From Lojkania enalia (lineage: Eukaryota; Ascomycota; Dothideomycetes; Pleosporales), in contig ML986710.1 of NCBI GenBank assembly GCA_010094045.1, positions 81,125 to 145,124 of the forward strand: a DNA stretch of 64,000 nt, written 5' to 3'. Below are positions 11,850-21,933 of the stretch, piece by piece. The notes below the pieces were generated by a model. The model searched no databases. It was not told the origin of the DNA and saw nothing but the letters and a program-made list of their open reading frames with translations. The number at the start of each line of letters is the position of its first letter. Position 1 is the first letter of the stretch. Both the position numbers and the translations under genes were made by a program.

Positions 11850-13823
11850 ATGGCTACATCTAGTTCGACAGCACTGACATCAGAGTCGTCGCATGGCTCT
11901 GAGGCGGTTGGGAATGCTGCCTCCCAAGCAGAGTTCGTTGGACAGCCATATTTTCGGCGCCTTCGAAGCCTAGAGCATGCCTTTCCAACATTAAAGGGGT
12001 TCCTAGTGAAGATCAAAAATGCCGACGAGGGTCGCAAATTAGTGCAGAATTACTACCGTATCCAACACGAGCGGAGTCCTGGTAGATGTTACGGCCTGCA
12101 GTTCGAGGACGACCAAGCATCTTTGATTGAAGGATTTCCAAACGGTTTTGGAAGCCCACAAGCACTCCGAGAGTACCTGGAAGCCCACCCTGCAAAGGAA
12201 AGTCATGAGCAAAAGCAACGAAGATTATTCATACTGGAAGATCTGGAGCCAGACTATGTTGACGCTCTGGGTGACCATTTGGGGGTGGATCCGTTGGTCT
12301 TTAGCGAACAGATGAACACGTGGAACTTCACAGATTCTAGGTCAATTCCCCACCGTGGACTGCCTTCAATCTCGCTACCAAACCAGTCCTTTACTTTGCG
12401 ATATTATGAGATCCGAACATTGGATGACCCCTCATCCGTCAATCAGAAGAAATTCCAGATGACGTTTGCCATCAATCGGCGTAGATATGAGAGATGGAGA
12501 GATATCGATCTGCCATCTTTCAGCAACTCCGTCGACAAAAGGCATGCCTTCATCCGACGATGCGCCTCATTCTGGACATCTCAAGAAGAGATCGATTGTG
12601 CGCCTAAAGGCAATGCCGGAAAAAGAGGCAATGATAAACGAAATGATGATGCCTATCAAAAAGACACCGATGCACGAATGGGTCACGGGTGGGATGGTAA
12701 GCAACTCTGCTCTTCTCATTATCTATGTAAGCTTATCATCATAGCTGTAATCCTAGTCGATCCGGGAATGGCTGCCGCCAGCACGGGTCCGGGAAAGGAT
12801 TATATCCTCCAAGACCCAAAGGAGTACCCAGACAGAGCACGTCTATGGAAAGCAGATACCTGGGATCAGCCGGGAATTGTACATGCCATCGAGCATAATA
12901 GCTGGGCTTATCACGATGGTTGCCCCACCCTTGCACCGTTGCTGTTTTCACAAGTCAACTCCCGAGCACAAGATCGGATGCAGAAATTCCGCACACAGCG
13001 TGACCTGGCAAGCCCTCTTGATGAGCTTGTATTTTACTGGGTCAAAGTTGCCTCGAGTGATCTCATCAAAGAGGCTTGGAAGGATTCTTCTAACGTAGCC
13101 TACTATCTTCTTAAATACATCGCTCAGCATTGGACAAATCAACTCGAGCTCATCAACTGCACTGTGGCAAAGGGCGAATATTTTTCGGACGACTACCAGG
13201 CCAACATCGACGACAAACTTAGTGGGTCTCAGTGGAAGGCAGATCTTGTCAAGGTCAACGACATCACCAGGGACATCAACTATATGCGTCGGCAAATGAA
13301 CCACTTTTGGCGCGCAATGGTCCTAAACCTAGAACGCTTAGGTATCCAGCTGGGATGCGAGACAGTTGATGAGAGCCTTTCGCAAACTCTACGAGGAGCA
13401 CAAAAGGATTTCCTCACCATTAATGCGAGGCTTGCGCCACTCCGAGAGCGGGTCGAAGCGTTGAATACGATTGCAAATGACCTCTCCAATCTACGAGCGG
13501 CTTTCAAAGGCCTTCATGACGGCGATCTTAGTCTACGACTTAGCGTATTTGCCGCGATTGTCTTTCCATTTACGATGGTTGCTAGTATTCTTAGTATGGG
13601 GGAGAATTTCTTACCCGGGAAGAAGCAGTTTTGGATATTTTGGGCTAGTAGTGTCCCATTTGTTTTCGTGTTCGCGATACTCCTAGTATATGGTAGAAGG
13701 CCGGATCGAATTTTCTCGGATTTGAAGCGGTTTGTTAAACCTCCACCCGGACCGAATGGGATAGGAAATATCAAAAATGAGAAGGTTACAAGAAAGGCGA
13801 ACATTCAGTCTTCGGCTTGCTAA
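11850..13823 (+). CDS. CorA-like membrane protein (two C-terminal TM helices)
   Basis: A fungal protein of the CorA-like Mg2+ transporter superfamily, about 641 residues after removal of one intron. The long N-terminal part is soluble; a helical stalk (…INYMRRQMNHFWRAM…) leads to two adjacent C-terminal membrane spans, LSVFAAIVFPFTMVASIL (about 548-565) and FWIFWASSVPFVFVFAILLV (about 578-597). The pore motif GMN of true CorA channels is not present; the matching place reads SILSMGENF, as in many fungal CorA-like proteins of unknown role. The likely intron is 12697-12744 (48 nt, donor GTAAGC, acceptor CATAG), which gives HGWD-AVILVDPGMAA. Because 48 is a multiple of three and the intron has no stop, the unspliced frame is also open. 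It lies between the NLR relic and the HET gene on the same strand. Ion transport is not proven. Confidence 0.78.
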   Translation: MATSSSTALTSESSHGSEAVGNAASQAEFVGQPYFRRLRSLEHAFPTLKGFLVKIKNADEGRKLVQNYYRIQHERSPGRCYGLQFEDDQASLIEGFPNGFGSPQALREYLEAHPAKESHEQKQRRLFILEDLEPDYVDALGDHLGVDPLVFSEQMNTWNFTDSRSIPHRGLPSISLPNQSFTLRYYEIRTLDDPSSVNQKKFQMTFAINRRRYERWRDIDLPSFSNSVDKRHAFIRRCASFWTSQEEIDCAPKGNAGKRGNDKRNDDAYQKDTDARMGHGWDGKQLCSSHYLCKLIIIAVILVDPGMAAASTGPGKDYILQDPKEYPDRARLWKADTWDQPGIVHAIEHNSWAYHDGCPTLAPLLFSQVNSRAQDRMQKFRTQRDLASPLDELVFYWVKVASSDLIKEAWKDSSNVAYYLLKYIAQHWTNQLELINCTVAKGEYFSDDYQANIDDKLSGSQWKADLVKVNDITRDINYMRRQMNHFWRAMVLNLERLGIQLGCETVDESLSQTLRGAQKDFLTINARLAPLRERVEALNTIANDLSNLRAAFKGLHDGDLSLRLSVFAAIVFPFTMVASILSMGENFLPGKKQFWIFWASSVPFVFVFAILLVYGRRPDRIFSDLKRFVKPPPGPNGIGNIKNEKVTRKANIQSSAC

Positions 13824-14126
13824 ATTGTGATTCTGAACTATAGAAAAAAGAGCAGTTGGGAATGTTACCGTTCGAGAATTTCCAGGGCAGTTTTGTCCAA
13901 AGAAATAGTACAGATCGTAAGAAGGAGATAGGAACCTTGATTTAAAAACGTGTAGTGCGTATGAGTAAGGTCGTGTCTGACAAAATTGACGATTTTTTTT
14001 TATCAGAAACAAGAAGGCTGACCTTGCTGCTAAAGCATGAAGGCTTATATAGGTGATAATTCCGGCTAACATTTTTCATGGGCAGCCTTTACGAGGCCTT
14101 AAGCTAGCAACCTCGCAGAGATATTT

Positions 14127-14286
14127 TGTAAGTAGGAGGGGGTGGAGGCTGTATAGAGTGGTATAGATAGATGTATTGATGAGGTCCCTTGACCTCTCGG
14201 TCAAGGTACGGCGGGGGAATATATAGTACATAAGACTGCTTAGTCAAGGGCTGCACAGCTGACCAGGCACGTGACCTGAGCTTACA
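14127..14286 (+). mobile_element. 160-bp-family LTR-like element, copy B
   Basis: TGTAAGTAGG… to …CTTACA, flanked by a perfect 5-bp duplication TATTT (14122-14126 and 14287-14291). It is the inverted partner of copy A (2528-2688) and is 160 bp. It holds GGGGGAATATATAGTAC as a likely LTR TATA box and the hairpin CCTTGACC-TCTC-GGTCAAGG. The rest of the 13824-14622 gap holds nothing else I can support. Confidence 0.85.
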
Positions 14287-14622
14287 TATTTTCTATTCAA
14301 CTGCTTGTCAAAGACAAGATTATATTGATGAATAAGTACGAAAACTTGAGATTTGAAGCTAATGAACATCGCCACGGGCCATATAGACAATTACCGCAAA
14401 TTTGCAGGGATTATCATGCAAAGCACTATATCAGGGGAATTCTCAGCCCGCCACCTTTCCACCTCAAAATTAGCAACTATCAGCTACCAATCTTATCATG
14501 CCAGCTGTATTGGCCAAACGCTTCCTCGCAGCTCGCTTGATCCACAGAATACTCTTAACTATGTTCTCACTAACTAGGCTAACTGTCTAAGTTTTCATGA
14601 AGGTTTTGGTAAATGAATTACA

Positions 14623-16782
14623 ATGTTCAATTCAAGCCCCAGAGTTCTTCTAACACCTCGCAATCTCCGGTATTCTCGCATTGCCGCGCAACGCTTTGCA
14701 ACCAACCCGCCCGCGACCAAATCGATTAAATGGAGGCGGACGAAAGCATTGATTAACTGCGCTAAAGTTTTTGGAATTCTTTACGCAGTATTCTACCTTC
14801 CTAATCCTTTACGATCTATTATTTACGATCCCCTGGAAGAGCACGGAATCCTTGATGCCATCACGGAAAACACCATATTCCAAATAATCCGTCAACCAGT
14901 GGTGATTAAAGACGAACGGGCTACTTTGGGTTCGGTATACCGTCCGATCACTGAGCCGAAAGAGATCCGACTTATTGTGCTTGAACCCGGCCGCAGAACA
15001 GACCCGATTTCCTGCAGACTTATCCATGTTCCCTTATCTTGGCGTACTCGGTATGAGGCATTATCGTACAGCTGGGGTGATCAGAATAACCGAGCATCCG
15101 TTATATGTGACGGGCAGATTATTTCTGTAACTGCCAATCTGCACTCTGCTCTTCTCGATCTGCGATACACCGATCGACAGCGTGTTATATGGGCCGATTG
15201 CATATGCATCAATCAGAATGATCTTGAAGAAAAGAGCGCCCAATTTCAGTTAATGGGGCAGATCTATGCTGGCGCACGACGTACTATTGTCTGGCTAGGC
15301 GAAACATCTGACAATGTCAAGGGAGCACTCTCAACACTTCAAAATGTATACCCGTGGGTAATGCTGTATGCCCCATTTGAGTTGCTATTTGAAGTGGTAC
15401 CATTGTTACAACCCTTTGCACCCAAGTGGATATCCCAACCACATCTTCCAGAATCCGCAAATTGGAATGCAGTAAACCGGCTACTAGAACTTCCGTGGTT
15501 CCGACGTACGTGGATTGTTCAAGAAGTAATTCTGTCCAAGTATGCAGTCGTTGTATGTGGACAGGAGACAATCAATTTCCAGAAACTTCTTGCTACGGTG
15601 CGTAGCCTCCAATATATCACAGTCAACCACGGACAGCGCTTTCCTATTATTGAAGTGCAGAACGAGACTGTGAGGGCTACTACAGTCGGTCTTTACATGA
15701 TTCAGAAAGTACGCGAAAATTTACGCAGCGGTCCTTGGCTGCTTGGAAGGTCTCGCAAATATACTTCAACTTTGGTCGATATGGTACATGAAACGCGAGG
15801 GTTTCAATGCTCCGAGCCAAAAGATCGGATCTATGCGATTATCAATGTAACTACTGACGAAAGTCCTGTAAGACGAGGCCTTATACCGGACTACCGGCTT
15901 GATGTAGGTGAAGTGTATCGGAGATTCGTGGTCTGGGATATCCAGAAGAATCACAGCTTGTCCACACTTTCATTCATCTCTGACAAATCGAATACCACTT
16001 TTGAATTACCGTCATGGGTTCCAGATTTCTCAAATGCTAATCACGAATACTTTTTACCGGATTATTACTTCACGTTCAACGCAACTCCACGGTGTCGGCC
16101 GGAGGCGCGTATATCGGAGGATGGGAAAATTCTCACATTGAAAGGCAAACGAATTGATACCGTGCGAAGAGTTGCGCGCATGGAATATCCAGGCCAATTG
16201 TCGAGATCAAAAGAGGGTATATTGAACAAGGAAATAGTAAAAGGACAACGGCAATGGCTACGGGAGTGCTTCGACATCGCAATAGAGAATCACACAGCGG
16301 ACAACAATGCTCTTATTCAATCATTTCCATATTGGAAGTCGCAGACATGTGGTATGACTAATCAACGCTTCCAGCAGTTTTGGCGCACCATGATCTGGGG
16401 TCATAACCACCATGGATCCAAAGCTAGCGCGCTGTATGGGACGTACTTCCGAAGTTACGGAGCGTTTATTCACGCGAATTTGGAGGATGAGAAAGTCTTG
16501 AAGGAGGGTGGTGTCATGCAGTTGTTAATCGAGGCTTGTTTTACAGTTATGCTCCGTTATCGGAGATTCTGTTCGACTGAGAATGGATCAATTGGTTGGG
16601 TACCTCGAGGAACGCAAGAGGGTGACGAGATTTGTGTTCTATACGGTGGGAAAGTTCCGGTTGTGCTTCGGCCGCGAGATCAAGGGTATGAATTAATTGG
16701 AGATGCGTATATCTATCAGTTGATGAATGGAGAAGCTCTGCTAATGGACCATATACCGGATGATGATTTGTCTTTATTATAG
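14623..16782 (+). CDS. HET-domain protein with basic N-terminus and TM segment
   Basis: A 719-residue, intron-less heterokaryon-incompatibility (HET) domain protein. HET domains trigger or relay cell death after fusion of unlike strains, and many copies of unknown partner exist per genome. The domain begins near residue 144 (YEALSYSWGD) and continues through the conserved VTANLHSALLDLR and VIWADCICINQND blocks to QIYAGARRTIVWLGE (about 211-226). The RRTWIVQEV block follows farther on. Unusually, residues 1-42 hold many Arg and Lys and no acidic residue (start MFNSSPRVLLTPRNLRYSRI), followed by an apolar stretch about 44-60 (NCAKVFGILYAVFYLP). That resembles a mitochondrial presequence plus membrane anchor, although a simple TM anchor is possible. 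The C-terminus ends in a typical HET tail (…DEICVLYGGKVPVVLRP). The ATG at 14623 is the only one that gives the full frame. Confidence 0.9.
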   Translation: MFNSSPRVLLTPRNLRYSRIAAQRFATNPPATKSIKWRRTKALINCAKVFGILYAVFYLPNPLRSIIYDPLEEHGILDAITENTIFQIIRQPVVIKDERATLGSVYRPITEPKEIRLIVLEPGRRTDPISCRLIHVPLSWRTRYEALSYSWGDQNNRASVICDGQIISVTANLHSALLDLRYTDRQRVIWADCICINQNDLEEKSAQFQLMGQIYAGARRTIVWLGETSDNVKGALSTLQNVYPWVMLYAPFELLFEVVPLLQPFAPKWISQPHLPESANWNAVNRLLELPWFRRTWIVQEVILSKYAVVVCGQETINFQKLLATVRSLQYITVNHGQRFPIIEVQNETVRATTVGLYMIQKVRENLRSGPWLLGRSRKYTSTLVDMVHETRGFQCSEPKDRIYAIINVTTDESPVRRGLIPDYRLDVGEVYRRFVVWDIQKNHSLSTLSFISDKSNTTFELPSWVPDFSNANHEYFLPDYYFTFNATPRCRPEARISEDGKILTLKGKRIDTVRRVARMEYPGQLSRSKEGILNKEIVKGQRQWLRECFDIAIENHTADNNALIQSFPYWKSQTCGMTNQRFQQFWRTMIWGHNHHGSKASALYGTYFRSYGAFIHANLEDEKVLKEGGVMQLLIEACFTVMLRYRRFCSTENGSIGWVPRGTQEGDEICVLYGGKVPVVLRPRDQGYELIGDAYIYQLMNGEALLMDHIPDDDLSLL

Positions 16783-17664
16783 ATGAATTGGTGACTGCAA
16801 TACTCTACCAACAACTAAAGAATGGGTATATAAGTTTTCAAGTACCTTAATAGATATTTGAAGCTAAGCTAAAACTACATTGCGATTTTGCCTCTAAATG
16901 ATGTCCTTGCTCTTGATTAAGTTGGGTTGACTAATTTGTGATGCTTTATGCATGTCACGTAATGTGTGCTGCTTGTGCCAGTCTTATAACACGAGCTTAA
17001 AAGATACCTTCAATAGTTTCTAAGTTGTTATTTCCCTTTGGATATATCTAATGAAGGGATCTCTGGATCCTCAGCTTAAGGAAAACATATGAGACAAAGT
17101 TATAAAACTCGCCAAGATAGTAGCCTCCATGATTATAAACGTAGCATTCGATCGAGTCACTTAGTATTGCTACACGCAGTAAGGCGTGGAGGAGGATAAG
17201 GCGGCCGATGGCATTCGGCTCTGCTCGGTAAAATTCACGCCCAGAAGCTAGAGGACATCGAGTACATGGTTCTAGAGTACAAGGAAGATAGAATAGGGAG
17301 AAAGCTTAGGGAACTAAGCCCGAGCGATTACGCACCACGGTCAAGGTAGATATATTCGCGACTTAACCAAGCTTCGCGCAACAATCATTTTATTGATGAC
17401 AGCTGAGATAATTATTGAGCATCTAGACTTATTACTGCTTTTACGCTCGCTTTTCATTTCAAAAGTAAGTAATAGTAGGGTACTGCGGTTATGAAAACCA
17501 GTAGGATAGCTTCCTCCGAGCTCCGCGATATCTGCAATAGGACAATGGCAGATAACACATGACTCAAATGATCGCCGGAAAATCCACAAGCCACAGCAGC
17601 ATATCCACGCCACTCTAGCCTATTCGCACTGTGTGCATTAGTAAATGTCGGATGCCGACTATGT
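16783..17664. other. Intergenic, no gene seen
   Basis: The HET 3' flank. Short frames on both strands show no family similarity. Confidence 0.5.
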
Positions 17665-17669
17665 AGACC

Positions 17670-17818
17670 TGTCGCGTATCAGGGAGCATCAATTGCTGAG
17701 GCAAATATTGATGTATTGAAGGAGGGTAAGTGGCCTGCTTCGGCAGAAGCTGGCGATGGTGAGACTATATAGGCCTGAAAACAGACCAACTATAATAGGA
17801 TAGTAGAAACATGTGACA
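17670..17818 (+). mobile_element. 149-bp solo-LTR-like element, copy 3
   Basis: TGTCGCG… to …GTGACA with a perfect 5-bp target duplication AGACC (17665-17669 and 17819-17823). It is 148/149 identical to copy 1, 10.2 kb away in the same orientation, which suggests both moved recently or have been homogenised. Confidence 0.9.
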
Positions 17819-17823
17819 AGACC

Positions 17824-18806
17824 ATCCACAATTTTTCACGGTTCTCTGGAGATGATGACTATCTTCATGAACCTTCACTTTGAATGTATGGATGTTGAAG
17901 GGTCTTTGAAGTCATTGAACTTGTGAAGATTAACAGCTCGTCCTATACCTTTGGTCTACGAGTCGGGCACATAAATAATAACCTTGGTCAGCCCAGTGAG
18001 CAGCTTTTAAGGACTAACGACGAGCCCATGGCTCATTGTTGGGTTACCGAGTTCGACGGCAGGCAGAATTTTACCTACGAGAAACTTTATCTACTCAGAG
18101 TGAGCCTAGATATCAATTAACCCACTAGATCTAACCACGGTGAAAATAAGCTGATACCATTGACTTGCTGGGCCCCAGTTGTTCGGCGACAAAATAGGAT
18201 ACGGACTAACAGTAAATTGCCGAAATATTCTCAGGTTGGAGTAGCGAAGACGGTCATAGGAAGAAAGAAAAAGTAACATTCTGTGTAGCAGGATACAATC
18301 GAGGACTGAGATCGATATGGCGGAACGGGAGATCAAGCTATATGTGGCTCCTTGACCTTCAACAGGTAATTGGCAATTAACGTAGTCTCATCTGTCCTGA
18401 TAGCTTACAAGAAAGGCTTCTATCTATCCCCAATTAGGAGCCGGCGGTCCAAGTATTGGATGGGATTATTTTTCTACTAATCCCTAGCCGTTTATAGAAT
18501 ATGGCTTGTATAAGTCGATGAATACCAGCTTTCGATACAACATGCGGCGATTACGCTGGGAGAGCGATCGGCTGACTTGACTTTTACCTTTCATGGCTTT
18601 CAATATCTAATGCAATGAAATTATTTTCTTCATGCTTTCAGTGTGGAGCTATCCAACCATACTCCGCCGATCACACCAAAATTTAGGGGTACTACAGACA
18701 ACCATGCAGGGAAATCTATACATCTTGATGCGTAAGTAGAAGTCCAATTCAACACATACTAAAGCATGATCAAGTAGTCCATATCCTGGAATTAGGGTCT
18801 GCAAAA
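17824..18806. other. Intergenic, no gene seen
   Basis: The 3' side of the minus-strand tannase gene. A 76-codon frame at 18106-18336 (-) has no recognisable features. Confidence 0.5.
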
Positions 18807-20444
18807 TTATTCTCGACAGTTCCAGCTCCGGAAATCATTGACATCTCCACTCCCGTTATATATCGCCCTTTTTGGATAAGCACACAAAACTCTATTAATA
18901 GTTTTTCCCACAGCATCCGGCGCACTTGTAGACCGCAGTTCTTCCGGCGCGATGCCATTCTCAACCCACTCTACTAGCGCATGAAACGTCTCATTAGGGT
19001 AGGCTCCAGGTCCTCCAACGGCGTGGCCTAGCCCAGGAGCCAGAAAGACACGATAATAATCGTGTACGGAAGGATCTTGTTCTCTAACGCTGTTGTAAAA
19101 TTTTAGCGTATTCTTATACGAAACTAAGGGATCAGACTGACCGCACCCCTGTCAGTCATCTTATATCATCCCATTAGCGTTGTGGTTACTTACAGTTCCC
19201 TGATATGTGATCATTTTCCCACCTGCCTCCTTAAATCCACGAAGATCGTAATCCGAAATGCCGATAATTGATCTATATTCTCTCACACTCTGCTGCCTTA
19301 GGTCTTCGAAGCCCTTCCTAGTCATAGTTCGCGGGTCCCAGGTGATATCTTTCTTCACAAAGATCCTCATTAGATTGAGTGTCAAGGGATCAGAGTCTCC
19401 AACACAGACACCATTTGAGCAGGAAGTGCTACCCAAAATTTTTAAATCAGCATCGTAGCCTGCAGCGTTCCCTTGAAAGTTTATATCTGCAGGTCTTCTA
19501 TTCTGCCACACCCCCTCCGCAATCAAAACTGCCGTTTCCGAGATCTTAACTTCACTTCCAGCATCTGGACACTCGATTTTTCTCCCAAGCACTGACCTCG
19601 CCTCAAACCCACACTCTTCAGGAACTTGCAGAATGCCATCATTGGCCCCATCCAGTGCGTCGCAAGCATCGAGCATAAATTTCCTCAGCGCATCAGCCTC
19701 GCAAGGCCAAGGATAATGCCCCCGCTCATTCATAAGCAACTGCCCCCAATAATTCTCCACCCACTCATCCCAAAATAACCCTGGCGCACACGCCGCAATC
19801 CCATCATATAAGCCTGGATACATCTGCGCCAAGACCATGCCCTGTCTTCCGCCGTTGCTGCATCCGGACCAGTAACTGTACTTCACTTTCTGGCCATAAT
19901 AGGTCTGGATTATCGCTTTGGCCAATAGTGTCATGTCGCGCAGGCTGGCCGAAGCGAAGTTCCGGAGTGCGTTGAGATCGACATTTCCGGGGGATAATAA
20001 GGCCCAGGTATCTGCGTCGTTGCCGTTGATGTCTGTGGTGTAGAGGCCGGCGTTTGTGGCTGCAGTGACATAGCCTTCAGCGATTGCGGCGTCCATTGCG
20101 ACGAACATATAATCGTGAAGACCCGCGATGTAGCCGCCACCTCCGATGGATTGTAGGCGGCCGTTCCATATTTTGCTGGGGAGGTAGATTTGGGTTATAA
20201 TGGCGTCGTTTTGACCGGGGTGTGTATGCGTAATTGTGACGTTGCAGAAATCTAGCGTAACTGGGGGTGTTTCGCCATGATTGGGATTATAGAATGGTGG
20301 GGAAGATGCTGTGTAGTTCTTGACTTGCGTTGCTGTGAGTTTAAGTACTGATAAGCCAAAAATGGATGGTATCGTGAAGGCGGAAGTTGCACAGGGTATG
20401 ACGGGTAAGGTGAGATTGGACATCTTGGAGATGTTTGAATGCAT
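18807..20444 (-). CDS. Tannase/feruloyl esterase family hydrolase
   Basis: A predicted alpha/beta-hydrolase of the tannase family (PF07519), which cleaves galloyl or feruloyl esters of plant phenolics; 530 residues. Exons are 20444-19194 and 19148-18807, joined by a 46-nt intron (GTAAGT…GACAG) in phase 0. Nucleophile motif: GCSNGGRQGM with Ser196 after Cys195. A lid-domain calcium-site-like stretch is DACDALDGANDGI. Asp423 (GCGQSDPL) and His459 (PGLGHAVGG) complete the triad. In well-studied members the His is followed by Cys, which pairs with the Cys before Ser; here it is Ala460, while an extra Cys419 lies just before the Asp. There is no clear signal peptide, although relatives are mostly secreted. 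A TATA-like ATATATAC about 35-45 nt upstream supports this ATG. The neighbour 234 bp away is a secreted aminopeptidase on the same strand. Confidence 0.88.
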
Positions 20445-20678
20445 ACTGGAGGGTTTTCTGGTTTTATGAGATGTCCCTATGTATATATGAGTTGCTGGGC
20501 GACTGAAATAGGAAAGTGTTTCGTAGACGGATAAATTGACGGTAACCCGATCTACCGATCCGTGTGCCTAAGCAACGACCAGTTCGCGTAGAATTATTTC
20601 TACAAGTATGACTGTTGGATCTAGATATTTCCAGTTCAATGATAAAACATTATTCTTTTGTTCTAAAGTGCTCTATAT

Positions 20679-21933
20679 CTACAGTTCCGTTGTCCATGCT
20701 AATTCGTAACCAAACCCGGTTGTCATTTTTGCATGTTGGATCATGTGGTCGAAGTTGACGGTGCTGATAGTGTCGCGGTCAGTGTGAATGGAGCCACTGA
20801 TATTCTCCATTGAGGCTTCTATCACAAATGAAGAAGGATACCCAGCTTTTGATGCACTGGCGTGGTCGGAGCATGCGTAGCCACATTTAGTTTCAACGTA
20901 CGGAATGTCGCAGTACTACTCACGTTAGTTCATTCTTTCAGGGAATGATGGGAAAAAAATACCTCATCAATGACGATTTTGATGAACTCTGTCAACCCTG
21001 TGTCCACATAGTCCGTGATGACACCGACACTCTCCTTGGTCCCACTCTTCACGTATCCGGTCATATCTTGTTGCAACATGGCCTTGACGACTCGACCCTT
21101 GTTCTTGTAATCAGTGAATATCGCCTGGCTTCCTAGCAGTCCTCCTTCCTCGGCCGAATACCAGTGAAATTCAATAGTATTTGGCGCTTGGCCGCTGAGG
21201 GTCCAGGGATCGGTGAGAAGAACCCTCATCGCCTCGAGAATTGTCATAGTACCAGATCCATCATCATCTGCGCCCGGCGCCCGGCCGGACGAAGGGTTGG
21301 CACCATTGATACTATCGAGATGCGCGCCGATTACAATTGTGCTGTTCGATTGTCCGGGAATTGTAGCGATGACTGAGCTTTGGCTCCAGGAGTGCGAGAA
21401 TTGCCTAGCGCTTGCAAGGGATGACCCAGATGCCGTGATCACTTCTTGGACTTTTGAGAACAACCAGTCAGCGGCCTGCTTGCCATAGCTACTTCGATAG
21501 TAGCGGTTGTGGAATGCGGCATAGGTTTCTAGATTGCTTTCGATGTTTGATTTGTCGAGTTTGGCCAAGAGCGGCGTTACGCTTGGCTGAGCCGCCAATT
21601 TTGTAGGGAATGCTATAGCTGCTTTGATTGCAATATTCTGGGAGGCCTCATGGAGATCGCCATAGTTGGTAATGTCCATGAAATGTGTGCCTGCCTATCG
21701 GCAAAGCCTATCAGTGATTGAATCTCAACGTTCGCAAAGCGAGCTTGAATTACCTTCATGAGCTCCCATTTTTCGGTTTCAGTGACATCTCTCGTTTCTC
21801 CAGGCGCAAATTCGATGGTGAAGAGTGTCCTCGCTGTCCGCGTCGGCGTCTCTATCTCTACATTAGGTTTCGGAATCGTGAGCGCGAATGCTAACTGTGC
21901 GGACAGCGCAAGAGCTATTACAGAAATCTTCAT
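20679..21933 (-). CDS. LAP1: Secreted leucine aminopeptidase 1 (M28 zinc peptidase)
   Basis: An extracellular di-zinc aminopeptidase (M28E, LAP1 type) that removes N-terminal hydrophobic residues; 382 residues, near the usual 385-390. Exons: 21933-21754, 21694-20963, 20915-20679. Introns of 59 and 47 nt join [14 protein letters not shown] and [16 protein letters not shown] exactly as in the family. Domains in order: signal peptide ([17 protein letters not shown]), propeptide (to about residue 80), then the catalytic domain. Metal and catalytic residues visible are His185 and Asp187 (GAHLDS), the Asp in GADDDGSGT (203-205), Glu242/243 (SAEEGG), Asp270 (QQDMTGY) and His348 (IHTDRDT). The Cys pair 315/319 (CGYACSDH) is the family disulfide. 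All key residues are present, so it should be active. Confidence 0.93.

Noticed and set aside
12739..12951. Minus-strand frames within the CorA-like gene
   Set aside because: Shadows; the plus strand has a long frame with clear C-terminal TM pair.
7425..17818. Reading the 149-bp repeats as MITEs or a CRISPR-like array
   Set aside because: TG…CA ends and 5-bp (not 2-bp TA) target duplications fit LTRs; spacing is kilobases and this is a eukaryote.
18807..21933. Tannase and LAP1 as members of the PKS cluster
   Set aside because: They lie more than 3.7 kb beyond the PKS stop, separated by empty DNA, and have no evident place in the pathway.
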